This document shows, one piece after another, positions 47,556 through 57,450 of a DNA stretch of 64,000 bases. The notes below the pieces were generated by a model. It did no database searches and was not told the DNA's origin. It worked only from the letters and a program-made list of their open reading frames with translations. The DNA is from Cladopsammia gracilis (lineage: Eukaryota > Cnidaria > Anthozoa > Scleractinia > Dendrophylliidae): positions 497,001-561,000 of the forward strand of contig JAJGOT010000274.1 of NCBI GenBank assembly GCA_022457155.1, read 5' to 3'. A program made the translations under genes and the position numbers. Numbering within the stretch: position 1 is the stretch's first letter; each line of letters begins with the position of its first letter.

Positions 47556-47675
47556 CGGTCCTCGCTGTAAGTTACGGATCCTCGTTTTTCCCCTCGATTT
47601 TTAGCGCCTGCGCTTCGTGCTTGGACCATAAATCGAGGGAAAAACTCCGTCCGTAACTTTCAGTACAGACCTCGA
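47556..47675. repeat. Foldback sequence upstream of the dioxygenase gene
   Basis: gtaagttacgg and tttttcccctcgattt (47566-47600) pair with aaatcgagggaaaaac and ccgtaacttt (47630-47659), with looser pairing outside (cggtcctcgctg / cagtacagacctcg). About 120 bp; a MITE remnant. Confidence 0.6.
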
Positions 47676-47841
47676 AGTCGGCTAATAAGATATATTTATT
47701 ACTGAATTAATTATCTATTTCACGGGTTAAAAAATACAGTATTTATATTGAATTGCAATTTCATATTCTTTATGTTTTCAGGAGTTGTGTTTTATAATAT
47801 TGTTCCCTTAGTTTGTTTTCAGGGTTTATTGGCTGTTGATC

Positions 47842-48340
47842 ATGTCTTCACTTCTTCGTGCACCGTTTAGAGTTGGAGCGCTTTCTCACTGTCGCGATTT
47901 CGTGAGAGTATTATGGAAAGATGGAGCCAAGAGCGAGTTTCCCAACATTTGGCTGCGTTCTTCCGTTCGAGATGACAACTTCTTTGATGCTGGCTCGTTT
48001 CTTTATCGTCTGGAGAAATATACTGCCTTTCTTTCCAAAGAATCTCCGTTGCTGTCCGCAGAATACCAAGAAGGAAACGATTTCTTGAAGGTGCAGTGGC
48101 CTGAACACAGCACCACCTTTGATTTGTCTTGGCTGAGAGCCCAAGACAACACTCTCTACGACCTCACCCCACACGCGGTTCCTTGGACAGCGGAGTCCAA
48201 GTTGGAGAATATCTATGACTACTCGCGCATAAAGGAAGATATGGAGGCCTGGATGATGTCCCTTAAGAAGTATGGTGTGGTGTATATGATGGGTGTACCT
48301 CCCAATGAGAACGGACTGAAGGAGGTCCTGCACACTATCG
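47842..48340 (+). CDS. Dioxygenase coding exon 1
   Basis: 166 codons plus one base, from ATG 47842 to donor gtaagc at 48341. Encodes the beta-rich N-terminal domain (WKDGAKSEFPNIWLR, FLKVQWPEHSTTFDLSWL) and the start of the catalytic domain (MSLKKYGVVYMMGVPPNENG). The preceding acceptor ends at 47822. Confidence 0.87.
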
Positions 48341-50624
48341 GTAAGCAGATTTGTCCACATCAACTTTGTCTACTGTAAAGCCTCTATTAAGCCCCCCTTT
48401 TTGGAGCAAGAAATTGATTCACCCCCCCCCCCCCCCCCCTCCCTCACTCCCCCCTCTCTTTTCTTCACAGCCACAACAATAAACGACAGACTGTTTTATA
48501 GATACATTTTTACCGTACCAATCCGATACAAATTCACATACAGTACTCGCGAGCTTTGGGGAAAATATTACCGGTTTTGGTACTACAAAATAATCGCAAT
48601 TACGGTAATCAGGAATGTTTGAATGTATAACACTTGATTGATCTATCAAAGTATGGTTTATCGACGTTTATCTACGTGCAGGAAATTCGGATAACATCTC
48701 TGATAAGCCCCATCCCCCCCTTTCGGCCACCCACACACACACTTTAATAAGACACACCCTCAAATACGCTGGAAATAAATAAGCCCTCCCACCTCGCCCC
48801 TCGGGGGCTTTTATAATAGAGATTTACGGTACTGTAACAAAAATGGGCCTATTCCCGTGCGTAAGGGCCACCGGAGAGAGTCATATTTGATGGGGAGCGA
48901 AGGAGGAAATTTATGTCCTGGGGGAGAACAAAACGCATTCTGAAACAAGTTAAGCTTATTCAAACATTGGTTATTTTGAAATGCTTTCTTTTTCTTGTCT
49001 TAAGATGATAAGTTTTATGATATCACAAAGCAGTTCAGCCCGTTGAAAAATCGGAGAATGGAAAGGGGAGGCTGTACACAGCCTAAGGGTAGCCTCGTTA
49101 AAAGCAATGTCAAGAATTTAAATAGAAATCTGACAATTTAGTGAAGACTGGTAGGTGAATTAAGTCTTGAAAAATATAGGAAGCAACAAAGCCCAGTGAA
49201 ATGCAATTTATTCTGCTTTGTTGAATATTTTATCAAGGAAGCAGTGCTTGGAATTTGAAATGCAAAGGCAAGTTCGTGTCATTTTTTATTCTGAAAAAGT
49301 ATTGTGAAATTGTTATGTTTTCAATAGAAAGCTCATCGTGTACTCTAAAAGAAAAGAAATGCACGAACAGCTACTGTACACCACTGAAAGCTTATGTCTT
49401 CCAAAACGAAAACCACTATACAGCGAGCCGCATTGTCGCGCCATACATTGCAGTGACGGACCTATTGTTAGCAGTAACACCGAATGACGGAACCAGACTT
49501 GCTTCCTTAGGGTCGAGATAGTGCGGAGTGCAAATGATTTAGGATGAAAACTACTTTTCCTCGGGCTGACGCTCAGTCGTTCCTCGCGGCTTGGCTGCTG
49601 GCTTGCGCATGCGCTCGCTCGACCAATGAAAGAAAACTAAGAGACTACTCGCACTCAATCTCAACCCGCTCGGGTACTGACTTTTGTCTTGCCATTGGTC
49701 AAAATTATTCTATTGTCTTTACAGTCTAGCTATGAAGTGTGTGAATGAAATCAATTTAACTCAATTAGTACATTCTAAAATAAAGTGACGTTTTATTTCC
49801 CAAAAAATAAATATGTTTCCCTTTTATTTCCTAATACAGGGCAAATAAGACAGCGTTACCACCCAACAAACATAATAGATCTTACTGCAGATCCTAAAGT
49901 CGCAGAGGAAATTGAACGGGATGCTTATGGTCTGGAAGCACACGGTCCGCACACAGATCATGGCTATTACCTGAACCCGGGAAAGATTTCCTGCCTGCTT
50001 GGAAGCCGCTATAATGCTCCAGTACAAGATACCGTCAACTTCTTCGTTGACAACGTGAAAGTGATCGAAGATCTTCGCGAGGAAGACCCCGAAGCGTTCA
50101 AGCTTCTCAGTACTGTTCCGATTCGCACTTCTCGGCGTCGCCTGACTGTGCAGGAAGAGTGCGACCCTTCAGAGGTGCCCATCTACCAGTTCGACAGCCA
50201 TTTACAACGTCCAGTGATCTACTTTGACGACAGGGACGGCCATTACAAGCTGCGTTTTACCGTTAAACAAGCAGGCTTTGAGCTGGGTCTTTTGAACGGA
50301 GGTGATTTCGACCCGTCTGTGATACAGAAGTACTACAAGGCTTACGAACTCCTCAGATCCAAGCTTTGTGATCCCAAATACCACCAAGAAGTCGTGATCA
50401 AGGAAGGGATAGCTGCTCTGTACGATAACTCACGCGTATGTCATGGGCGTGGTCCAATTCATCCTTCCTCCCAGAGAACCATTCTGGTTGCCGATGTTGT
50501 GGATGAAATCTGGTACACCAGGTGCCGCCTGATGATGGGGAAGAAATCTGGCTTGGACGAACGATGGCTGTATGGATGCTCGCTAAAGGCTTTGGAGCTT
50601 CTTAGTGACAGATTCGAGAAGTAA
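47842..50624 (+). CDS. TauD/BBOX-like Fe(II)/2-oxoglutarate dioxygenase (gamma-butyrobetaine hydroxylase type)
   Basis: Two coding exons, 47842-48340 and 49840-50624, splice in phase 1 (Gly codon g|gg) to a 427-residue protein, close to TMLHE and slightly longer than BBOX1. The enzymes of this family hydroxylate gamma-butyrobetaine or trimethyllysine in carnitine synthesis. Visible ligands: H204-T-D206 in AHGPHTDHGYY, distal H368 in VCHGRGP, and R379 eleven residues later (2-oxoglutarate carboxylate). N-terminal FPNIWLR and FDLSWLR match the BBOX/TMLHE N-terminal domain, but the zinc-binding cysteines that normally follow WLRDNC are absent (WLRSSVRDDNFF). The ATG follows an acceptor-like gttttcag at 47822, so a 5'UTR exon exists upstream. 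No clear mitochondrial presequence. The exact substrate cannot be told. Confidence 0.85.
48371..48831. mobile_element. MITE with TA-flanked long inverted ends in the dioxygenase intron
   Basis: tactgtaaagcctctattaa (48371) pairs with tataatagagatttacggta (ending 48831), followed inward by ccccccttt / gggggctttt. The interior has C runs (48421-48438) and gcccc-rich stretches. A TA target and a tac-gtaaa end suggest a mariner-type MITE, an inference from ends only. 461 bp. Confidence 0.65.
48832..49839. other. Rest of the dioxygenase intron
   Basis: No repeat or gene recognised; ends in acceptor tttcctaatacag. The ORFs at 49255-49729 have no family signature and are treated as chance. Confidence 0.55.
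49840..50624 (+). CDS. Dioxygenase coding exon 2 (catalytic domain)
   Basis: Completes the split Gly codon and runs 261 codons plus stop (TAA 50622-50624). Carries the double-stranded beta-helix core with HTD (49950-49958), distal His (50442-50444) and the Arg at 50475-50477. The tail DEIWYTRCRLMMGKK corresponds to the C-terminal region after the core. Confidence 0.88.
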
Positions 50625-50695
50625 TACCATACTTTTCATTCAAAACAACATCACGTGGGACTGATATATTTGTAGCCTCTTAGATTATTGTATCA

Positions 50696-50845
50696 GTTGG
50701 TTACGCGATGTTTAAATCTCTCAAGAATGTAATTTGATCGAATAGGACAGGGACAATATTTTTAGGCAAGATATAGTTATGTGGTATAAGTTGGTTATGC
50801 GATGTTTAAATCTCTCAAGAATGCAATTTCATCGAACAGGACAGT
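50696..50845 (+). repeat. Tandem duplication in the dioxygenase 3' flank
   Basis: gttggttacgcgatgttta... (50696-50751) recurs at 50790-50845 with four or five substitutions, 94 bp apart. Probably within the 3'UTR. No consensus AATAAA was seen close by. Confidence 0.75.
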
Positions 50846-51171
50846 GTAAGCAAATAGTTAATTCACAGTAAATATACTTGTTTGGGGTTTTGTGGTTTCA
50901 ACTTGTTTCAGGCTCTCGATGTTGTTGTTGCGTTATCGTTGTCGCTCTTTGCTAGAGCAACCATTGATCTGCTGGCCTGCGAATACAGCCACCTCGCTCC
51001 CAGCAGCCTTGGAAGCAGCTAAAAATCTGCGCGCAAACTAACCTGCGACCAGGCGCTCTGTTTCTTCGGAATTGATCGCAGGTTACGCGCAAACGAGCGG
51101 AGTAAACGAGGGGAGCCTGGGGAGCAGTACTCGCAATGTTTCCTTAGTTGCAATGGCGCTTCGCTCCCACA
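50846..51171. other. Non-coding with a small inverted repeat
   Basis: Contains gcgcgcaaactaacctgcga (51030-51049) and the looser inverse tcgcaggttacgcgcaaa (51076-51093). No gene. Confidence 0.5.
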
Positions 51172-51194
51172 GGGGGGGGGGGGGGGGGGGGGGG
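51172..51194 (+). repeat. Poly-G run of 23
   Basis: Homopolymer of 23 G followed by tactctgcaaatttttgggt, the start of a repeat-like stretch extending to about 51300. The length is likely to be unreliable. Confidence 0.85.
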
Positions 51195-51566
51195 TACTCT
51201 GCAAATTTTTGGGTGGCACATACCTATATAGCTCGTATATGGGAGTACCCCCCGCCCCCCCGGGGTTCGCTCCCCACTATCTGAATCCCTGAAACAGGGT
51301 ACTAGTGGCCGGGAGTGCATGATGAGAGGCGCCTGTATTCGCAGGATATCGAATCAGCAGTTGAACCTTGTATTCGACCATCCCGTTAATGCGAAAACCT
51401 TGTTATTTGGCCCTAAAAAATGTTCGTGCAGTCATTTTTTGTTTCCAGTCAATATCTGTTATATCAGGAGCTTATTGCTCCTGGTTATATGGATTGACTT
51501 TGGACCTGAAATGCGTTATAAATGATAAATGGCGTTTTTGTTTGGTTACAGCGCAAGCCAGTTACA

Positions 51567-51753
51567 TTAACGGCCCACCTTCACCGAAAATGCTATGCGC
51601 GCCGTCCATCACTTTCTGTGCTAAATTTCGTGTAAAAGCACGAATTTCATGCTTGAATGCGTGCAACCAATCAGATCACGAGTATGAACAATGGAGCATT
51701 TCAAAGCAAAAACAAACGTCCGCAACGTCTTTTGGGTTAAGGTGGGCCTTTAA
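51567..51753. mobile_element. TTAA-flanked MITE (family M1)
   Basis: TTAA at 51567-51570 and at about 51750-51753; ends ggcccaccttcacc / ggttaaggtgggcc. Shares gcgcgccgtc, ctttctgtgct, gaatgcgtgcaaccaatcag and tggagcatttcaaa with the members at 22007-22383 and 25121-25302. Confidence 0.75.
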
Positions 51754-51768
51754 ACTGGTCAAGCCCAA

Positions 51769-52068
51769 ATCATACCATCCAGAAGGACGTCGGACACCTT
51801 ATTGAGCCTGGTTTGCTTTCAGTTGAGGTTAGGGGTAGCAGTTTACAAAGTTAAATTTAGGACTAAGCACCCCGAGAAGCTAGGTCGTACAGTGGTACGG
51901 TAGGCTATGTAAGCTTAAGCCTAGCTGAGGTCACAGGTTCAATCCTGAGTGGGGATTTTAGATTTTCTTTTTTACACTTAAAAATTTATTGAAAATAAAA
52001 TTCTAAGTGTCGACATTACGTTATATAAGTCTCAATAAGGTGTCCGACGTCCTTCTGGACGGTATGAT
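51769..52068. mobile_element. Foldback element with 38-bp ends enclosing a tRNA-like sequence
   Basis: 51769-51806 (begins atcataccatccagaagg) and 52031-52068 are inverse complements over 38 bp with one mismatch. Between them, 51880-51955 has ggtcgtacagtggtacggta and ggtcacaggttcaatcctga, the latter a good B box, ending in gtggggat. The element is 300 bp. Confidence 0.8.
51880..51955 (+). repeat. tRNA-like core inside the foldback
   Basis: The B box ggttcaatcc is clear and the A-box region (gtacagtggtacgg) is degenerate. Cloverleaf pairing is poor, so it is a tRNA-derived relic at best. Confidence 0.35.
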
Positions 52069-52562
52069 TTAGGCACAACCCTTTAAACTTGAGTCAAGAG
52101 ATTACTTTCAGCCATCTTATGATACACTTTTCTTATTAGTGAATTGTACACTGTCAGACAATTCACTAAAAGCGGCTTTGAAACCTCAAATAGGAAAATG
52201 AAGCGAGAGAGCAGATCGCCGTGCCTCATGATAATTATTTCAAATTTATTATTAGTTTGCACCCATGCTGTGAAGGTTATTTTTGTTCTAATTCCCCCCA
52301 TACAATGACCCGGCGGGGCCTCTATTCCAACAGAGATCCGGCAGATATCATAAACTTCTCATTATTGCTAGATCGAAGTGCTAAATATATTGTTTCCCTT
52401 GGCCTGTGTACAACGAAGGGAAAAAGTTCGTAACAACTCTCTAAGCATAAATGAGATACAAGTGACAGAAAATTCGGAACTTTTTTATTGCGAAGTTATT
52501 ACCGGCATCTCGCTCTCTGATCGGTATAGTCAGTTCAATAGTGCATGTCTTATGCTAAGTTG

Positions 52563-52921
52563 ACTTATAAAGAATAGCTCTTTTCACGGTTAACCTTTCT
52601 TGATTTGCATTACAATAAAATTCAACATGATTGCGAGGCAATTTCGGGCAGAAACTACAAAATAGACTATTTTGCTAATGTTGTGTTCCCAGTGCATCTT
52701 GGGTAGTTCCAGTCCTTTGTGGGGGCAAACGACCAGTTTGGCAGGTAATTTGAAATTTTAATTTTGGCCGTTTGCCCCCACAAAGGACTAGAACTACCCA
52801 AGATGCACTGGGAACATAACATTAGCAAAATAGTCTATTGCCCGAAATTGCCTCGCAGCCACGTTGATTTTATTGTAATGCATGCAAATGAGAAAGGTTA
52901 ACCGCAAAAAGGGTTATAAGT
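52563..52921. mobile_element. Long foldback element (about 130-bp arms)
   Basis: Outer ends acttataa / ttataagt. The arms pair from ggttaacctttct (about 52589) inward to gggggcaaacg (52721-52731), against cgtttgccccc (from 52769) outward to agaaaggttaacc (52894-52906), with small differences. The loop is about 37 bases. Non-coding MITE. Confidence 0.8.
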
Positions 52922-53499
52922 ACCATAACTTTCAACCCCAGCCACTTATTACGTCCACCCCAATAATCCGAGCACATTTTTATGGCCCGCCCGTGGTCGT
53001 ATAATGGGCTTATCTACCGGTACTTGTTGAGGTCGATATGACGTCATTTTAAGGACCTTTTCGTTTCTGTTCAGTTTATATAGATGGCGACTGGCCTGAT
53101 ATTGTTGTGTCGATGGAACTGTTACATTTCAAAACATCGCGCAAACCATCAAACAACCATTGATCTAGCTTGAGAGCGCTTTAAATCAACAACCTAAAAA
53201 CTATACTGAACTTAATAATAAAAATAAAAACCAAGGGGGTACTCGGGTATCGGAGACTTTTTGGCATGGGGTTTGAAATTGACACCTTTGAAGACTTTTT
53301 TTAGTTCAAAATGTTGTGGTGACGTTTTTGAGTGAAACAGGAAGGCCGTTTTGGTGAGGACTTTATTGGGGTCGCTAAAAAGCATAACCTTTTTATGCAG
53401 AGAGAGAAGGGACTTTTGGGGGTTACGTTCTGGGCTTGGTTCTGGTTGTAGCCTTATAGGAATTTTTAGGGGTCTAATAATTTATTTGTCCTCTGTTCG
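52922..53499. other. Non-coding, repeat-like
   Basis: Includes a gggggtactcgggtatcgg stretch near 53235 resembling repeat sequence downstream of 51194. The 53351-53674 ORF has no family signature. Confidence 0.4.
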
Positions 53500-54300
53500 A
53501 ATCTCCCCGTCACTATTAAGCCTCATTTTCATATGTGGCACTGCATATGCGGAAAAATACCAGACGATCGGGCCGGGAATTTCGCTGTTTCCCGACCGTC
53601 CCAGGTTTTGCCAACTTAAGAAAACATGCCTGGGTGGCCTTGGCTGCGTGTGCTGGTGCCCCGTCTTGGACTAACGTCATGTGGCGAGCGATTGGAACTG
53701 AACAATTTTCGCTTGTCTGTTGCTTCATTCACATTTTCACGGTGAAGGACAGGCTTCACTTCTTTCTCTAATATGTTGTTGATGTAGTAATCGGCAGTCA
53801 AAGTCTGTCCTTGGGGTAAAAAATGTATCCCAGTGAGACCGCGGCCTGACATTCCGCCCTATATGATCCATTTTGAACTTTTCTTAACCTGATATGCTGG
53901 AGGAACTTGGCTCTCCTGAGAACCCCAAACAATATCATTTTTTGGATTGGGCAGCTGAAACAAATATTTGGGACATTCGTCTGAAAAAAGAAAATCATCC
54001 CATTCTTCCGCAGTGAGGTTTTTGTACTGCTTATCAAATTTCAGTCGAGCTGCACGCGCTGCTTGGCTGTGAGCAGAGGTTTCTTTTGCCTTCTCAGCGG
54101 TCTCCAACCTTCGCTTTTCATAAACCTCCAAATGGTGTTTTTTCCCCCAACATGGCCGTTGCTTGCTAATTGTTGGGAAAGCTGTCTGGTCGCGTTTCCC
54201 CTTTTGTACTTAGCTTTGTTCAGAATTCTTTTAGCTGCCTCATTAAGGATTTTCGGTCTTCCCGTTCTTTTTTTGTCTTCAAACCCGTCACGACCATTTC
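53500..54300 (-). pseudogene. Tc1/mariner-type transposase remnant
   Basis: Read from about 54300 downward on the minus strand in shifting frames: KKRTGRPKILNEAAKRIL and QLSQQLASNGHV (helix-turn-helix region), then EEWDDFLFSDECPKYLFQL (first catalytic Asp context), MSGRGLTGIHFLPQGQTL and TADYYINNILEKEVKPVL, then TLVQDGAPAHAAKATQ (second Asp). This order is diagnostic for IS630/Tc1/mariner transposases. At least three frame breaks make it inactive. The third acidic region and terminal repeats were not identified. Confidence 0.8.
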
Positions 54301-54305
54301 GCTAC

Positions 54306-54800
54306 TCAACGCCAATCAACTCAAGTAGACCAAGTAACTCAAGTACGCCAATCACCTCAGGTACACCAAGCACCTCAAGTACTCCAAGCACCTCAAGCAC
54401 CTCGAGTAGACCAAGTAACTCAAGGAAGCCAAGCAACTCAAGTACGCCAAGCAACTCAAGTACGCCAAGCAACTCAAGTAGAGCAAGCACCTCAAGCACC
54501 TCGAGTGGACCAAGTAACTCAAGTACGCCAAGCAACTCAAGTACGCCAAGCAACTAAAGTAGAGCAAGCAACTCAAGGAAGCCAAGCACGTCAAGTGCGC
54601 CAAGCAACTCAAGTACGCCATGCCACTCTAGTAGACCAAGTTACTGAAGGAAGCCAAGCAACTCAAGTACGCCAAGCAATTCAAGTAGACCAAGCAACTC
54701 AAGTAGACCAAGCAACTCAAGTAGACCAAGCAACTCAAGTAGATTAAGTAACTCGAGCACGCCAAACAACTCAAGCAAGCTAAGCAACTCAAGCAGTGGA
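54306..54800 (+). repeat. 18-bp minisatellite
   Basis: Roughly 27 imperfect units of ccaagcaactcaagtacg and variants (agtagacca, agcacctca). Being a multiple of three and free of stops, it creates long artificial ORFs on both strands (SNSSTP repeats, YLSCLA repeats). It abuts the 5' side of the transposase remnant. Confidence 0.93.
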
Positions 54801-54835
54801 GTAAGCGAAGTAACTTATGTAGGCCAAGTAAGATA

Positions 54836-54915
54836 GTATACAGAATACAGTACGGTACAGTACGGTACAGTAGACCAAGTAAGATAAAACAGAATACAGT
54901 ACGGTACATAATAGT
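54836..54915 (+). repeat. Short gtacagtacg repeat
   Basis: Repeats of acagtacggtac and cagaatacagtacggtac in two blocks separated by agaccaagtaagata. Low-complexity continuation of the minisatellite. Confidence 0.75.
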
Positions 54916-55137
54916 ATATCATAGGTGAAGTACCTACCGGAGAGGCGACGCCCCGCCAAGAAGCTCGAGGACTCTGGGTACGAGATTGATACCACTGGGT
55001 CGTGGGGACACTCGGACACATACATATACAAATAACTTTATGTAAACTCGGATTTAGAATAGCTCGAAGGAGCTAGTATCTCCGAGTATACCAATATATA
55101 AGAAATACAGCAATGAGAAAAAAACATCTGCACAGTA

Positions 55138-55932
55138 ATGCACCAATCAACTTGATTCCGGCTGTTACCATCCTCCCCCCCCCCGGGCCAACCCCCGGGG
55201 ATTTATGTTTTTTTTTCGTGGAACTACAAATTCCCCACCCCCGAGCTGCCAGAAACTACAAATTCCCCGCCCCTGGGCAACAGAAAAGCAACAAAAATTA
55301 CAAACGTTAAAGAAACATATATTAAAAGCACGTTTAATAACGTAACATCATTAATAACGTAACATCAGATCACCGAAAAGAAAGTTGCTGGCTCTCTGAA
55401 AGTTCTAACAAAACGTCTATGAATCCCATGTATAAAGACATATTTAACATTGTTTCTTTGATCGGATGCACAACTTTGGACTATCGGAAATTTCTGTTTT
55501 TGCGTCAGCAGCTTGATGCTGTGCTTTGTTCTTTCGTGCCCTTGTCAACTTTGCTTTTTCAGCTCCTCGCCTCCTGTTGTCCCTTGTTTTTGTGAGATGT
55601 TCTAGCCAACATTCGACCTCCTCGACTGTTGGGAAATACACATCAAGAAGTGTTTCTTTACCTTCAAACAAATTCTTTAACTTTGCAATACCTTGGTTTT
55701 CAAGCCAATCGCCTACAAAAGTAGTCAGTTTCCCGGAGAATTCTTCCATTGCTTACTGACACGGCGACCGCATGCATATGGATCTTGCGATCTGTCAAGT
55801 TATCTCCGCCCCCAACCCCCGGGGCAACACGTTGTTGTACAAAATCCCCGCCCCAGGGACATGGGGCCATACAAATCCCAGGGGTCTGCCCGGGGAGGAT
55901 GGTAACAGCCGGAATTGATTGATGCATAATAT
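55138..55932. mobile_element. 0.8-kb element with inverted ends and a minus-strand ORF
   Basis: attccggctgttaccatcct (55155) and aggatggtaacagccggaat (ending 55915) are perfect inverse ends, continued by cccc / gggg and, outside, by atgcaccaatcaa / ttgattgatgcat. Subterminal stretches such as aaattccccgcccctgggc occur several times near both ends. An ORF of 101 codons lies inside. Confidence 0.75.
55444..55749 (-). CDS. Hypothetical 101-residue ORF inside the 55.1-55.9-kb element
   Basis: Starts MEEFSGKLTTFVGDWLENQG and continues with EGKETLLDVYFPTVEEVECW, then a basic stretch TKTRDNRRRGAEKAKLTRAR. The composition is protein-like: an amphipathic N-terminal half and a strongly basic middle that could bind nucleic acid. 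Its position between inverted ends suggests an element-encoded or captured fragment. No family recognised; might be non-functional. Confidence 0.35.
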   Translation of the reverse strand: MEEFSGKLTTFVGDWLENQGIAKLKNLFEGKETLLDVYFPTVEEVECWLEHLTKTRDNRRRGAEKAKLTRARKNKAQHQAADAKTEISDSPKLCIRSKKQC

Positions 55933-56170
55933 TATGAATAGTGCGCTTGAAAGCAATGAGAGATTCAGAAGTTCTTATGTTATAAGGCAGCGTATTCCAT
56001 ACTTGAGGAGCAGCATATCTGAACGATTGTAATCCATAGGAGGTTGTAGTAACTCTTGGTAGATTCAGTTTTAGGGTTTCTCTTGTTACGGAACATTTTT
56101 CGGCAAAAAGGTGGATTTCAGTTAATTTTGAAACAGCATAATCTTGGCTCTTACTTCGTGTAGAGGACAA
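55920..56170 (-). pseudogene. LINE ORF2 C-terminal fragment
   Basis: Minus-strand residues LNLPRVTTTSYGLQSFRYAA followed by PQVWNTLPYNIRTSESLIAFKR show the R-x-T-x-x-G-x-x-SF-x-YxAP-x-WN-LP-IR...FK pattern of the extreme C-terminus of many CR1/RTE-type LINEs. It is cut on both sides, by the 55.1-55.9-kb element and the foldback at 56174-56264. Confidence 0.7.
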
Positions 56171-56173
56171 AAA

Positions 56174-56264
56174 TGACGTAAAACAAAAGGAAACAATGCT
56201 TTATCAAAATTCTTTTTACCCAAAAACAATGACCGAAAACAATGTTTCCTATTGTTTTACGTCA
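56174..56264. repeat. 91-bp foldback
   Basis: tgacgtaaaacaaaaggaaa (56174) pairs with tttcctattgttttacgtca (ending 56264); small loop in between. It interrupts the LINE fragment. Confidence 0.7.
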
Positions 56265-56318
56265 TCTGTGCGGTACACCAAGTAAGAGCCATAATCTTCC
56301 ATAATCGTAAGCTACAAG

Positions 56319-56576
56319 CAGTTGCAAAAAGGTTGAGACACTTTCCAAAAAAAGTGTTCTTTCCGTATAAAAGCGACCGCGTAACACAAATGAGATCAAT
56401 GCCATGTGCTACTGACCCCCCTCCCCCTCCTCCAATGTTGATGACTGTTAGTTTGAATGGCATTTTTGATCTGGTACAACATTCATAAGGGGGGAGGGGG
56501 TGGGGACTTGTTGAAAACCATGCTAGCCTCGAAACATGCACTACAGTACACAATGTCTCAACTCTTTTTGCAATTG
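56319..56576. mobile_element. MITE with cagttgcaaaaagg ends
   Basis: cagttgcaaaaaggttgaga (56319) pairs with tctcaactctttttgcaatt (near 56576). Contains the inner inverse pairs cccccctccccctcctcc / gggggagggggtgggg and gtttgaatggc. 258 bp, non-coding. Confidence 0.7.
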
Positions 56577-57065
56577 CATGTCTGCATAGTAGTTCAATTA
56601 AAACACTATATAGCAAGAGGAACCGGCACGCAATATATGATTAAAAGGTATCAATAGAAAGAGAAAATATTAAATTTTGTGCTGATAAATACTGTAACGG
56701 ACAGTGCGTTGTAATTAGTGGCAATAATCGTTCCAATTATTACAGTAATTTCGCGCTTTTACATGTCACGCTTTCCTGACATCTTTTACATGTCACGCTT
56801 TCGTGACAGATAAGGGAATGAAAACATTCTTCCGAAAAGAAACCTTTTTTCCGGCTTTTTTTTTAATATATTTATAGAAAAATGGAAGCAATATATTCTC
56901 ATAATACATTTCCACTAAGAAAAGGCGCTCAATTTCGTTTCATAAAAATTTCCCCACAGTCTACATGTTTTCGACGGTCTACACTTAACAACAAATAAAG
57001 GTTACATAAGTTCTTATTTTTCTCTGTAGACCGTTGACCGTTGACCGTTCACGCGAGTATTAAAT
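56577..57065. other. Non-coding with short direct repeats
   Basis: acatgtcacgctttc occurs twice (56760-56774, 56790-56804) and gaccgttgaccgtt near 57035. Otherwise nothing. Confidence 0.5.
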
Positions 57066-57102
57066 TACCCCCCCCCCCCCCCCCCCCTGGATCCGCCCCT
57101 GG
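57066..57102. repeat. C-run and fragment of a caggggcggatc-type element
   Basis: About 20 C followed by tggatccgcccctggc, the right end seen at 23294-23306 in another context. Truncated remnant. Confidence 0.55.
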
Positions 57103-57164
57103 CTTATGGTGTCCGACTGTCTCGGACACCACTGTCGACACCACCGACCCACCGGGTTTAAAAT

Positions 57165-57270
57165 TGACATTTCACTGAAGAAGGGCTAAGCCCAAAACGT
57201 GTGAAAAATTTCTAATTTCTAGCACTTTTCAACATTACCGCGGCAGCTGCCCGGCACTGACCACTGCATG
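57165..57270 (+). mobile_element. Probable Penelope-like element tail fragment
   Basis: The string cactgaagaagggctaagcc followed by caaaacgt is the characteristic sequence just downstream of the GIY-YIG domain in many Penelope-like elements (family knowledge). No coding part remains. Confidence 0.45.
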
Positions 57271-57450
57271 TTCCCAGAGTCCGCGATACCCAAGTTCAGC
57301 GGATAGAGGTCACTGGTTTATGCATGCGCTATTTTTTTCGCGCGTAAAATGGATGTTGAGTAGTCTGTTGAGTAGATGTTTAAAATCAGCAGCCGCCATT
57401 TCAGTTGGTCGCTTCAGTTGAATTCGCTACAGTTTGCAGTTTGAGTAGCA

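Noticed and set aside
47911..48363. Minus-strand ORF of 150 codons
   Set aside because: Antisense of dioxygenase exon 1.
49255..49729. ORFs inside the dioxygenase intron
   Set aside because: No motif, no splice signals that fit; likely chance.
54063..54747. Ser/Thr/Pro-rich and Gln-rich ORFs on the plus strand and Leu/Cys-rich ORFs on the minus strand
   Set aside because: Artefacts of the stop-free 18-bp minisatellite.
54789..55031. Tyr/Leu/Cys-rich minus-strand ORF over the gtac repeats
   Set aside because: Low-complexity repeat translation.
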